Of a DNA stretch of 33,686 bases, positions 24,903-33,686 are shown in pieces. The stretch is taken from positions 1 through 33,686 of the forward strand of contig JASCIV010000188.1 in NCBI GenBank assembly GCA_030374735.1. The letters run 5' to 3'. Made by a program: the position numbers and the translations under genes. The DNA is from Gracilaria caudata. Lineage: Eukaryota > Rhodophyta > Florideophyceae > Gracilariales > Gracilariaceae. The stretch's first letter is position 1. Every line of letters begins with the position of its first letter. A model generated the notes under the pieces. The model was not told the DNA's origin. It did not search any database and saw only the letters and a list, made by a program, of their open reading frames with translations.

Positions 24903-25930
24903 ATGGTGTGGAGTTCCATAGCGCGGTTGCCGAGCTGGAATTCTGCGAACCTACGGAATCTCCTCGAGTTCCAGCATACCAATCCCCGCTCTCTCCGCTT
25001 CCTTGCATCATCTTCAAAATCAACCGTCGATCCGAAAGAAATCAAGAAGTTCTCAGCTCAAGCAGGCAAATGGTGGGATCCCAAAGGGTCAGCTGCCCCA
25101 CTGCACAGACTTAATCCGACGCGAGTTGCATACATCAGATCCGTCATAGAACGGACTGTAACTCCAAATAGAACTAAACCAAATGCTTCGAAAGGCTTGT
25201 CACTAAAGCCGCTGTCTGGGATTGATGTTATTGATGTTGGCTGCGGAGGTGCGTAATCTGGCAAGGCTCTATATATGCCCTGCGTTGACAAACTCTAACA
25301 CTGTTTTTATGTTTCGTAGGCGGTCTCGTTGCCGAACCGATAGCTCGACTTGGAGCAAAGGTGCTCGGCATAGATAAGTCTCGAGAAGGAATCGTAGTTG
25401 CAAGACAACATGCCGCGAAGGATCCGGACATATCTTCGACAGATGTACTTCGTTATCGAGAAGCCGCCGTGGAAGATGTTTTGAACGCAGGGGAAAGTTT
25501 TGACGTGGTACTAGCTTTGGAAATTGTTGAGCATGTGGCGGAGCCTTCTAAATTTCTGAAGCATTGCGCATCCCTGGTTCGGGAGGGCGGGGTTCTCATT
25601 CTGTCTACCCTGAATCGCACAGTTACTTCGTATGCATTAGGCATCATTGCAGTGGAGCGTGTACTTGGATGGTTGCCCGCCGGGACTCATGACTGGACCA
25701 GGTTTCCCACACCAGAGGAAGTTGCGGATGTTATAAACAATGAAACGGAGCTTGTACCAGAGGAGGTAGTTGGGGTTGCGTACAACCCATTCAGTGGGAC
25801 CTTTTCTATTGTTGACGACTTAAGTGTGAACTACATATTTGCTGCAACTCGGCCTACCATACCTTCCACGGACTCATCCACAGACCCATCCACGGACTTC
25901 TCGAAAACATCCCATCTGGAAACTCCGTAG
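24903..25930 (+). CDS. COQ3: Ubiquinone biosynthesis O-methyltransferase (COQ3/UbiG), two exons
   Basis: Exons are 24903-25248 and 25320-25930. The 71-bp intron has GTGCGT...TTCGTAG ends and joins the glycine-rich SAM motif correctly, giving 318 residues. COQ3 carries out both O-methylations of the benzoquinone ring of coenzyme Q in the mitochondrial matrix. Residues 1-40 are a mitochondrial presequence (MVWSSIARLPSWN, no acidic residues before position 22). Then come KKFSAQAGKWWDP near 48-60, SAM motif I DVGCGGG at 111-117, the acidic turn LGIDKS at 131-136, LEIVEHV at 182-188, STLNRT and GTHDW, all typical of UbiG/COQ3. The C terminus carries a PSTDSSTDPSTD stretch from three 12-bp repeats. 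Convergent with TRAPPC4. Confidence 0.94.
25865..25900 (+). repeat. 12-bp coding tandem repeat at the COQ3 C terminus
   Basis: Three 12-bp units (TCCACGGACTCA-like) encode the STD-rich tail of COQ3. Only a few positions differ between copies. Confidence 0.75.
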
Positions 25931-26208
25931 GTTGAATAGATCACGCCGAGCAATTTGTAGAACGACTTAATGCGCCGCTTGACCGAGCTTTCATTGGAAG
26001 TTACGATTACGCAAGGACGAAAGAAGCACTTTTGCTTTGAAAGCCAAGTTTGGGGCTTATATTTCCGTATCGGCGTTCGATGTTGGAATGCCATAATGGA
26101 ACAGACACACGGAATCATGATGGGATACATAGCGTTTGAAATTGTAGTGAATACGGAGCAACGTGAACTTGAGGTCGATGTTCTCTTGAGCCGTTACTCT
26201 CTATAGTT

Positions 26209-26822
26209 TCATATATTCATACGACTGTTGTACTTGTCCACAAGGCTCTTCAGATGACCCTCCCATCGGTCTACTTTTATAGGCATGTCAAGCTCGTAGA
26301 AGGGATTCTTCATAACGTAATCAGCATAAATAACATAAACTTCTCTCTATTATTGATAGGAAGCACAAACGTTTGTCAGAAACAAGATTTTCGCCTAGAC
26401 TATCTGTCACCCAAAATACTTCACATCCGATCACTTACCAAGAATGCTGCTAAATTCTCTGTTCTAAGATCCGCTGTGACGAAGAACTGCACTCCCGTCT
26501 CTGGTCGATATGCTTGCAAAACGTAAGATGCAGTTTCTAGAGTGACGATACCGAATCCATGATCAGAAGGTTCTGGAGAGAGCTGTTGAACTAAAAGTTG
26601 CATACTGCGCAATATGAACCCAATACATTTTTGCATGTGAGCTTCTGTGTTGAGCATAACCGCAACGACCCTTAGAAAAGTCTTGTAGAGTACTTACCCA
26701 TGAAAGGTTGATGCAAGATGTAAGCAGTCATTTGGAGATAGCTGAGGTGCATCTTCACTTAGTCTACGGTCGAATATTAGACTACCTGCTTTGTTGATAA
26801 CAAAAAGAGATTGCAACCCCAT
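26209..26822 (-). CDS. TRAPPC4: TRAPP complex subunit TRAPPC4/Trs23, three exons
   Basis: Exons on the minus strand are 26822-26698, 26604-26439 and 26346-26209. Introns of 93 and 92 bp have GTAAGT donors and GCGCAG and AATAATAG acceptors. The joined frame gives 142 residues, the same size as the plant protein. TRAPPC4 is a longin/sedlin-like core subunit of the TRAPP tethering complex, the Rab1 guanine-nucleotide exchange factor of ER-Golgi traffic. Exon 1 gives the start strand SLFVINKAGSLIF. Exon 2 gives MQLLVQQLSPEP, GFGIVTLETASYVLQAYRP and TGVQFFVTAD. Exon 3 gives REVYVIYADYVMKNPFYELDMPI. The metazoan PDZ-like insertion is absent, as in plants. No single open frame shows the gene; it was recovered by splicing. 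Divergent from TIM17. Confidence 0.93.
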
Positions 26823-27388
26823 GCGTAGTCAAGAGTGAGCGAGGCTGTCATGAACGGATGCTCGTCAGCAGAGCTAGATCAAAAGAAGGAGAAGGAGTTT
26901 CGAGGTTGTTCAACGTGAGCAGTGCGAGGCTTTTCAATCGATTATACTTCGTGCTGCTACCACTGGCAATGCGATTCTAGCAACGTCTATCTGCAAGGGT
27001 AGATATGGATACTCGGTAGATGTGGCAAGTTCGAGGGCACCAGAGAGGATCCCGAACAAATGCCCGGTTTTCAATTACAAGAACACAAAACAATTGATGC
27101 TCTATTAAAAAAATTATGTGTGGCTACATGGCGAGCAACTTATCGTCGGCGACGCTTTTTTTCGAGTCCATGCCGCAGCCTCAAAAAGCTTGGACAACAA
27201 CTCAAGCGCAGCTCTGTCTCTACCCGACTCACCGATCACTGCTCACCAGTAACGCGACATTCGCCTTGTTTGTTCGGAACACAAGAATTATTGGTTGCTC
27301 TTTGGGCTTGTGAAGCAGGACTCGATCGTCCTCAGTTTCTCTAAAAACCCCGCCCATCACCTGCACCGACGAAGGCCAAAGCAAACAA
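26823..27388. promoter_or_regulatory. Divergent promoter, TRAPPC4 / TIM17
   Basis: This 566-bp divergent space contains a basic 94-codon plus-strand frame (27060-27344) without a domain. I see no TATA-like or other confident site. Confidence 0.35.
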
Positions 27389-28105
27389 ATGAATTTCGAT
27401 GTTCCATCAGAACCTGAAGGTCGAATGGTCGACCATCAGCGAGAGCCATGTCCTCACAGAATAATAGATGGTAAGCATATTTCGCTCGCATTAGTACTTC
27501 AACACTACCGAGCATACTCAATGGTCTCTACAGCGTGGCGGTAAAGATACTGAAGTAATGCCGCTTAGCTTTACAGATTAACTGTTCTAACATGACGGTC
27601 TCGCGTTTTTGTTATGCTGATGCTGGTGGACCTAGATTTCGGAGGTGCTTTCGCAATGGGTGCAATCGGCGGTACGATTTGGCACTTCATAAAAGGCGCT
27701 CGAAACTCTCCCAACGGAGCTCGTCTCATCGGTGCCATAGACGCTGTGAAGGTTCGTGCGCCCGCTTTAGGTGGAAGTTTTGCGGTGTGGGGTGGCCTTT
27801 TCTCTTCATTTGACTGTACACTTCAAGCAATTAGAAAGAAAGAAGATCCTTGGAACACCATATCGTCAGGTGCGCTTACTGGAGGCTTACTGTCGAGCCG
27901 CTCAGGCTTGCGTGCCGCGGGGAAGAATGCCATTGTCGGAGGTGTGCTCTTGGCCTTGATTGAAGGTGCAAGCATCGTCATCACAAGATATGCCAGCCAG
28001 CAAGCACTCTCACCAGAGGAGATTCAGAAGCTTAGAGAAGAAATGGAGCGCGCTCAAGCAAAACAGCGTAATGAAGGGCTTGGGGCCATAGGTCAGCTCT
28101 CATGA
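27389..28105 (+). CDS. TIM17: TIM17, mitochondrial inner-membrane translocase subunit, two exons
   Basis: Exons are 27389-27470 and 27636-28105. The 165-bp intron (GTAAGC...CCTAG, with a TTCTAAC branch-like motif) splits an Asp codon and restores REPCPHRIIDDFGGAFAMG, giving 183 residues. Tim17 is a four-helix component of the TIM23 presequence translocase. Motifs: CPHRI at 21-25, GGAFAMGAIGG at 30-40, APALGGSFAVWGGLFSSFDC, and KEDPWN with SGALTGG. The acidic residues at the N terminus that gate import in yeast have counterparts (D4, E8, E10, D15). The C-terminal 35 residues form a charged helix (EEIQKLREEMERAQAKQ), longer than in animals. Transmembrane helices fit the family. Convergent with TDO. 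Confidence 0.95.
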
Positions 28106-28168
28106 CGAGTGGGTTTGAAATCGAAAGCTATGTGAGATACAGATGTTGGTCTACCTACAGAAAGCTTG

Positions 28169-28246
28169 CTGTTGAGACATGGAATCGAACCCACACCAGC
28201 CCCAGTCTTGGAAGCTCGCTCGTTCTAACGCTCTTGAACTCAATCT
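28169..28246 (-). other. tRNA-like sequence or tRNA-derived repeat fragment
   Basis: On the minus strand, GGTTCGATTCC matches the RNA polymerase III B box exactly. An A-box-like segment (TGAGTTCAAGAGCG) lies about 45 bp upstream, and partly complementary ends (TTGAG...CTCAA) flank the unit. The anticodon and T stems do not pair well, so a functional tRNA is unlikely; a tRNA pseudogene or SINE head fits better. Confidence 0.3.
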
Positions 28247-28568
28247 TCAAACTCTATGCTATCGAAGGACCTAAGTGTCCAGCAGAGTGCAAGGTTTTTG
28301 TGTGGATGCAAATCAAGAGCCGCTTCTCTTCTTTTGTGAGTCTTATTTATTTGACACTGGTTTTTTTCTTCGTTACGTTGTTGCTTGCTCGTCTTGCCTG
28401 TGTCAGGCTTTTCCGTTTTGTACCACTACGACAGATGTTCCTAGAAGTGCGCAGATAGGTAATATGGGAGCAAGAAGTACCTTGCAAGAGTGAATTCGAA
28501 GTCATATTTGCAGGATTCGCCTCGTGCGCTAAGGAAGAAATGTTGCTGCATCATCCCTCGAAGTCTAC

Positions 28569-28593
28569 ATATATATATATATATATATATATA
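28569..28593. repeat. (AT)12 microsatellite
   Basis: An uninterrupted AT dinucleotide run of about 25 bp lies in the TIM17/TDO convergent space. Confidence 0.95.
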
Positions 28594-28738
28594 AGTGATC
28601 TTCCTCGAACAAACTCGGTCTCGGAGACTCGGCAAACTTGTCAATAAAGTGAATGAAAGATATACATACTTCCAGCAGCAAGCTCTTGCAATGTTGCGGT
28701 TATGTTTGAGTGGAGAGGCACAAGTTTCGTGGATTTCA

Positions 28739-30127
28739 TCAACAGAATGACCAATCAATCTCATCTCCGCCGCCGCCCATTTCAAACATAGTTCTGTCGT
28801 ATTGCTCAACTGAATGGAAGTATTTCATCTGGTCACGCAATTCTCGAGGAAGAGCTGGTAGTAAACGTCGAGGAATTAGTAAAGTTGACAGATTAGCTAA
28901 GTCTCTAAACACTTTTTGCGAATCAATTGTCCGTTTCAGATAGGAATGGCCCAAGCTTCCGCCTGTGCCCATCTTCACGCCAATCATTCGATGCACCATT
29001 TGCGAATGAGCATATCTCCATTGATTTAGCTGCTCGTCAACGTCGATGAGCATCTGCAGAAACCTCGCAGGGAGCTGAAACATAGGCTCATCTTGGTACA
29101 GCATTATCATGAGCGATGCCGAAGTGGCGCGGAATCCCATCCTCCGCTCGTTTGTCCTAATAAGCTCATTATGGACTTCCCGTTTGAACACAGACTCGAA
29201 CGTCCGATAGGTACTCGATAACTGCGCGAGTACAGATTTGCGCTCGTCGGGGTCGAGCTTCGTCACAATAGTTTGCTGCTCAATCTCGAACATACGTTCA
29301 ATGGCCGTCTTGTAGCTCTCCTGGAAGTTATATCCTCGGAATTCACGAAATGGGATGTTCTTCAGCCACCGCTCTACGTAGTCAAAGAGAGAGGGTTCTT
29401 GCTGTGCATCACGAAGTATCTGTTGATGGCTTTGAGATAAGTTAAGAATCCAACGGGCGTTCAGTCGTTGTTCCGGACGCACTCCAAACTTTATTTCCAG
29501 CAAACGGAATTGATGTGATTGAAATCCAGACGCCGGGAACAAATAGTCACGAAACTCGAGAAACTCTTGAGGGGTCATGGTTTCAAGCACTTTTATCTGG
29601 TCGTTGAGCAACTTCAGAATCTCACGAATACGGGTGAGACGGTGAAGAGCCAGTGAGATGCGTTTCTCTCCAATGTTGAGCTCAGCTAGAATGCCTCGGA
29701 CAGAGTCAAGCTCAAATATCAACTGCTTGAACCAGAGCTCATATGTTTGATGAATAGTAATGAAAAGCATCTCATCGTGACATAAATGACCCTTGAGAGC
29801 GGAGATAGGACGCTGCGCAGTTAGTAGCTGATCCAGTGCCAGATAGTCAGAGTAGTACAGCTTCCCACGACCTGCCTCACCCACACCCAATCCCGAAGTG
29901 CCATTCGAAATAGCAGGATCACTTGCGGCGAATGGACATGATGGACGACGATGAGCCAGATGAACAGGGTGCGACCCGTTTTGCAGAGGTGGATGAAACT
30001 GCTCGACTGGGTGCTGAGGAGGCGCATTTGGTTCTGAAGGGCGTTTCTGCTGAACTGTAGACTGCTCGGCGTCTTCCCGGATAGCGACCTTGAGAACAGG
30101 ACAGGAGTTGGGCACTGGCACGGACAT
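28739..30127 (-). CDS. TDO2: Tryptophan 2,3-dioxygenase
   Basis: The 462-residue product is a haem enzyme that opens the indole ring of tryptophan to N-formylkynurenine, the first step of the kynurenine pathway. After a disordered Pro/Gln/His-rich N terminus of about 88 residues, the TDO domain starts at YSDYLALDQLLTAQ. It holds HDEMLFITIHQTYELWFKQ with the active-site His126, FRDYLFPASGFQSHQFRLLE at 192-211, and YAHSQMVHRMIGVKMGTGGS, where His374 matches the proximal haem ligand and Thr388 the substrate-ammonium Thr of human TDO. All key residues are present. The ATG at 30127 is the first in frame. The long N terminus lacks a clear targeting signature, so cytosolic. No intron in the coding region. 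Confidence 0.96.
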   Translation of the reverse strand: MSVPVPNSCPVLKVAIREDAEQSTVQQKRPSEPNAPPQHPVEQFHPPLQNGSHPVHLAHRRPSCPFAASDPAISNGTSGLGVGEAGRGKLYYSDYLALDQLLTAQRPISALKGHLCHDEMLFITIHQTYELWFKQLIFELDSVRGILAELNIGEKRISLALHRLTRIREILKLLNDQIKVLETMTPQEFLEFRDYLFPASGFQSHQFRLLEIKFGVRPEQRLNARWILNLSQSHQQILRDAQQEPSLFDYVERWLKNIPFREFRGYNFQESYKTAIERMFEIEQQTIVTKLDPDERKSVLAQLSSTYRTFESVFKREVHNELIRTNERRMGFRATSASLMIMLYQDEPMFQLPARFLQMLIDVDEQLNQWRYAHSQMVHRMIGVKMGTGGSLGHSYLKRTIDSQKVFRDLANLSTLLIPRRLLPALPRELRDQMKYFHSVEQYDRTMFEMGGGGDEIDWSFC

Positions 30128-30397
30128 CTTGTAGTACACTGGCCGAGGATTGTCCACGGAAAGAGAAGACGTTGCCTATGAAGTGACCCGCTCCGCCTCT
30201 CATGTACGTGCAGTAGTGCGTTCGCAATGACCGATATCTCGTTCGCAGCTCGTAGCTTAACGACGACGACCACCCCCTCACGTGTGGCGGTGTTTCCAAC
30301 TGGTGGTGAAAGGGACGTTCTATTAATGTGTTGGTCAGGGCTAGCGTTCTACCCTTCTGCCAACATACAGTAGCACGACGCTGCGCCCCAAGATGGC

Positions 30398-30420
30398 TAC
30401 AACACATGTGATGTGTTGTA
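30398..30420. repeat. Hairpin, 10-bp arms and 3-nt loop
   Basis: The arms TACAACACAT and ATGTGTTGTA flank GTG. Confidence 0.85.
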
Positions 30421-30485
30421 ATCTAAAGACGGCTATCATACTGCGACTCTGCATGTGCAGCAATGATTGCACTATACTAAATGGG

Positions 30486-30664
30486 ATGCTACGAAGGTAG
30501 TTGGGAGGGCTCCCAATTGGGATCGTTGTCGCGACCTTTTTTTTTTGTATACAGTCATTGATGGTCCCGAAACGAAGGCCGTCGCGGGCCATTCATCGTA
30601 CATGGCTAGTCTGCGGGACCACACATACGAAATTTGTGTTGTTCTCCATCTACCTTCGTAGCAT
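30486..30664. mobile_element. Candidate MITE-like unit with 15-bp terminal inverted repeats
   Basis: Perfect 15-bp inverted repeats (ATGCTACGAAGGTAG at 30486-30500 and its complement at 30650-30664) bound 179 bp of non-coding DNA. Inside are further inverted pairs: TTGGGAG/CTCCCAA at 30501-30518, GGTCCCG/CGGGACC at 30563-30569 and 30614-30620, and a GTCGCGAC palindrome near 30529. No target-site duplication is evident, so a MITE is likely but unproven; a structured RNA is the alternative. Confidence 0.55.
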
Positions 30665-31068
30665 TACCACCACACGTGCGGTCCGGATGGTGCGGGGTTC
30701 ATCATACGCGATAACGAGCTCCGTTGAACACACTGTCATAGTGTACAGTACCATGCTTCGAGTTTTGTCGATCACGGGAGCCACATGAAGACTAGAAAGC
30801 AGCGTTCTACTCCACGATTTTCCCCGCACTGACCGTAAATTCCAGGAGAACGAGCTTGCGCGCCCCAAGAACCACCCCGTCTAACTTCTCCGCTGCATCA
30901 CTGCGCAGTGTACCCTTGTACTGTATCTACGGTTCAGAGCTGTTACGGGGTCACATTCTTTTGCAGCCAAGAATCGGGACCCCCAAAAATCCCTCTCTGC
31001 TTCGTAATCCCAGTTTATTTCCCATTTGGAAAAGGAACTAACGCCGTAGAGCCCACTAGAGCCGCGTC

Positions 31069-31857
31069 ATGCAATCAAACGGTCTAGCATTCGTGTGTTC
31101 CATACCCCGGCTACCAGTAGGTAGCAGCTGCTCAAGTTTTGTTTCTTCTTTCAAAACACGTCGACGGAGTTCTGAAGTTAGGATTATTACCAGAGCATGT
31201 ATTCCCAACCATGGCACTGCCGAATCAAAACCACCAATCGATGTCTCCAAAGATGGGCAGTCTCCCACTCCGAAGATCTCGAGAACTGAGCAGATAGCAG
31301 CCATGCTTGGAAAGAGCAAGGAGTCTATGGAACAATCACGTGATTTTATCATCGACCGAGATATTAAGGACAAGCGAAAGCGATATACTGCTGCGTTTGT
31401 TTCAGTTCTACTCGGGACCGCAGCCTTTCTCGCTCAAAAGTTTGATCCTAATTCTGGTGCCAGCCTTTTGGAGTTCATGTACGCACACAGCGACTCACCA
31501 AGCGTAATAGGGACAAATAACAAACCGACTCTCCTCGAGTTCAGCACCACCTGGTGTTCGAACTGCAAGGCCTCGGCAAGAGGAGTTTTCGATCTAGAGA
31601 ACAAATACATGGGTCAGGTGAACTTCCTTGTTTTCAATGGCGATGACCCGAAGAATGCTGAGATCCTTGACCGATATAGCGTTGACGGCATTCCGCAGTT
31701 TTCTATGATCGCACGTGATGGATCTGTTAAAGGAAATCTCGTCGGAAGAATTCCTAGGGATGTTCTGGCTAAGGACTTGGATGCTCTCTTAGAGGGGCAA
31801 GAGTTGCCTTTTCCTGGTTTGCGATTGGACGAACTACGCCAGGCTTCCGAGGGATAG
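31069..31857 (+). CDS. HCF164: HCF164-like thylakoid thioredoxin
   Basis: The 262-residue product is a membrane-anchored thioredoxin-like protein. HCF164 carries reducing power across the thylakoid membrane for cytochrome b6f assembly (haem-cysteine reduction in cytochrome f). Order: plastid transit peptide (MQSNGLAFVCS, Phe at 8); a polar segment; a transmembrane segment at 107-123 (AAFVSVLLGTAAFLAQ); then a thioredoxin domain with LLEFSTTWCSNC, the redox pair being Cys163 and Cys166. GIPQFSM with the cis-Pro and GNLVGRIPRDVL follow, the latter typical of HCF164/TxlA. The dipeptide between the cysteines is Ser-Asn, against Glu-Val in plants. Single exon. Confidence 0.92.
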   Translation: MQSNGLAFVCSIPRLPVGSSCSSFVSSFKTRRRSSEVRIITRACIPNHGTAESKPPIDVSKDGQSPTPKISRTEQIAAMLGKSKESMEQSRDFIIDRDIKDKRKRYTAAFVSVLLGTAAFLAQKFDPNSGASLLEFMYAHSDSPSVIGTNNKPTLLEFSTTWCSNCKASARGVFDLENKYMGQVNFLVFNGDDPKNAEILDRYSVDGIPQFSMIARDGSVKGNLVGRIPRDVLAKDLDALLEGQELPFPGLRLDELRQASEG

Positions 31858-32469
31858 GAGCATCCACAAAAATGAAATGACCCTTATCTGAACAACTCTG
31901 TACTTTTGATATGTGTCCACTTCCATCAGTCTTTCTTCTCATCTACGGGCACATTAGTGTCCTTAGGAAATCATTGCTCTAAAAAAAGACCAGTCTTTCC
32001 TTCCCATTGAAGACAGCTACGTGTGACTCTTGAAAGTCCTCAGACTGGCTTTGATATGGGAGATGCGTGCCAAGAGAGCCGTGTCGTCCTACTGGTGGGA
32101 ACAGAAGCCGGCTCTCAATGATTGACCAACCTTATTACGATCATGGTGATGATCGGTGATCAAATTAGACCTGGAACTAAACGCAGTTTTTGAGCAACCG
32201 GAGCTTCACTTAGTAAACATGCAGCGAAGCTGTGTACGTACCAGGCCCGTATCAATGACTGACTAACTACCTCAAAAATAGAGGGTGACTTAACTAACTC
32301 ACACATTTAAGAGACATTAGTCATTCACATGGACAACACTCACACGTTTCCCACTTGTTCCAATTGTTATACGTGTACGACATGTAAGGAGCAGCAAATG
32401 TGCTAGCAGTCTTGTGACATTTTCTCGTCGTCAACGACGAACATGTGACTCCATCCCACGATCTTCACC
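31858..32469. other. Intergenic DNA and probable 5' part of the hAT element
   Basis: This 612-bp stretch has no gene. It must contain the left terminal inverted repeat and promoter of the hAT element that follows. The right end lies outside the window, so the terminal repeat cannot be identified by pairing. Short repeats of CTAACTA type (about 32262-32300) could be subterminal transposase sites. A TCGTCGT/ACGACGA inverted pair is at 32425-32440. Confidence 0.4.
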
Positions 32470-33686
32470 ATGACAGATACTTCTGAGCCAACATCTACGC
32501 CTCAAGCTCTCTCTGCTACAGCCGTCATACAAAAACAAGCAGCTCAACAGCTTAAACGGCGAGGGCCTGGAAAGGCAAAAGGATCGAACACAAAATCGTC
32601 TTTATGGAGCACCATAGCAGCGCAGATCATTACTCATCCCGACCGGCCGCAGTTTAAATGCTCTGTCTGCAGTGTCATTCGAAGCATCAACAAATCATAC
32701 TCCAACAGCAATATCCTGCTTCACTACAAGACGCATCATCACGGATTATTCACAAAACTGCAACATTTCTTGTCCACTAACCAATCGGAGAGCATTATCC
32801 GAAACAAAATTCAAAAGGCGCGTAAGAAATTCTTCATCTCACCGAGTACAACATCCTTCGCCTCATTCTATGAAGGGTCTTCGACTACTAATGTTCATGA
32901 GGCTGTCCCGCCAAAAACTGTTCAAAGTGTGTCACTTATATTGTTCAGTTGTTGTCAAGAACTCCCTCTTTCCGGAATTGGAAGTCCAGAGTTTCAAGGA
33001 CTGGTGGACATTTGGGGGGGTCGAGTACAGTTCGCTAGCAAACAATTGCTTGAATCTCATTTGATTGCGACTTACAAAGCTGTTTGTAATGTTCTACAAG
33101 GACGGGTGAGGAAGGCAAGGACGGGATCAATAACATTTGATGGTTGGAGTGCGGCCCTTGGTGCCCCAATCATGGGGGTTACCTGGCATTATATTGACGT
33201 TGATTGGCGCCTTTGCTCTGTTCCCATTACAACTTTGAACCTATTGGATTTACCGAAGAACTCCCAACAGTTATGCAGTGTTTTGCATGGAATTGTGTCC
33301 AGCAATGCGGTTGTAGGTTCGGATGAAATTTGTATTTCAACAGTTACAAGCGACAACGAACCCGCAACGGCACGGGCAGTTGATGAATTCACTAAATATG
33401 TCGTTGCAGTTCGTTGTGTGGTACACACATTAGCTCTGGCTGTGAACGACGTTTTCAAACCTAAGACGCCCTGGCAAAACTTTATGGATCACGTTAACAA
33501 AGTAACGAGCTATTTTAACTACCATCCCAAGGCGAATATGCTTTTACGGGAAAAGCAACTCAACGGAGGTGTCACTGCAGATCGTATACAGCAGTTAAAA
33601 CACGATGTGCCTACTCGATGGCATTCTAGATTAGCGGCCATGACTGTGTACCTTACTCGATCAGAAAACATTGCTGGGGTGGCAAA
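32470..33686 (+). mobile_element. hAT-family transposase, 5' part, continues past the window edge
   Basis: From the ATG at 32470, preceded by an in-frame TGA at 32446, the frame is open for 405 codons to the right edge with no stop. Residues about 45-90 form a BED-type zinc finger (FKCSVC ... LLHYKTHHH) for binding the element ends. After a linker comes the hAT catalytic region: SITFDGWSA with the first acidic residue, TSDNEPATARAVDEF with the second, RCVVHTLALAV (the conserved RCxxH motif) and DVPTRWHSRL with the conserved Trp. The third acidic residue and the C-terminal dimerisation region should lie beyond the window. The absence of stops suggests a recent and possibly active copy. Confidence 0.88.

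Larger units (their letters stand above)
28106..28738. other. Convergent intergenic space, TIM17 / TDO
   Basis: This 633-bp space receives both 3' UTRs. It contains a tRNA-like internal-promoter sequence and an (AT)n microsatellite, annotated separately. No gene is supported. Confidence 0.4.
30128..31068. promoter_or_regulatory. Divergent promoter region, TDO / HCF164-like, with inverted repeats
   Basis: This 941-bp divergent space is larger than others in the gene block because it contains a 179-bp inverted-repeat-bounded unit and a hairpin, annotated separately. The parts near each gene presumably hold the promoters. No gene is supported. Confidence 0.4.

Noticed and set aside
24589..25023. 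144-codon minus-strand frame antisense to COQ3 exon 1
   Set aside because: No recognisable domain, and it overlaps a well-supported exon on the other strand.
28169..28246. Functional tRNA gene
   Set aside because: The B box is perfect but the T and anticodon stems do not pair, so only a tRNA-like or derived sequence is reported.

Overview
The window is eukaryotic nuclear DNA from a plastid-bearing alga. Protein-coding genes for the nucleus (PCNA), endomembranes (Rab18/RabC-type GTPase, TRAPPC4, ELMO-domain protein), mitochondria (TIM17, COQ3) and plastid (SQD1 sulfolipid synthase, HCF164-like thioredoxin, RibD) lie together. Three of the inferred plastid proteins carry a phenylalanine close to the N terminus (MAFVSS, MDASVAF, LAFVCS), a habit of red-algal and glaucophyte transit peptides. 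Genes are compact, mostly single-exon, with a few short introns (71-165 bp, GT...AG). I infer a unicellular red alga, at moderate confidence; no ribosomal RNA or organelle gene is present to settle it.

Layout. 1-2770 is a gene-poor stretch with a GC-rich start, an AT-rich middle and a degenerate 30-bp tandem repeat. 2771-20809 is a dense gene block: ELMO-domain protein, PCNA, an acylated low-complexity protein, PdxT, an ankyrin protein, a small winged-helix-like protein, SQD1, a Rab18/RabC GTPase (three exons), an acidic nuclear protein with a PP1-docking motif, a membrane-anchored SGNH-like protein that appears to have lost its catalytic residues, C-14 sterol reductase, a plastid coiled-coil membrane protein, bifunctional RibD, the GID2/RMND5 E3 subunit, a plastid LON-domain protein and an L-rhamnose-mutarotase-family protein. 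20810-24902 is AT-rich and repeat-derived: a 5'-truncated LINE tail with RNase H, a 43-bp near-perfect palindrome and a run of hairpins. 24903-31857 is a second gene block: COQ3 (two exons), TRAPPC4 (three exons, visible only after splicing), TIM17 (two exons), tryptophan 2,3-dioxygenase and the HCF164-like thioredoxin. 32470 to the right edge is the 5' part of an intact-looking hAT transposase that continues beyond the window.

From the Rab gene to the thioredoxin gene the host genes alternate strand almost perfectly (- + - + ...), so nearly every intergenic space is either a shared bidirectional promoter or a short convergent 3' space; two convergent pairs overlap or nearly touch (PdxT/ankyrin overlap by 6 bp; LON/mutarotase are 19 bp apart). 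The genes do not form one pathway. They are housekeeping functions of the nucleus, secretory system, mitochondrion and plastid, interrupted by two transposon-bearing intervals.
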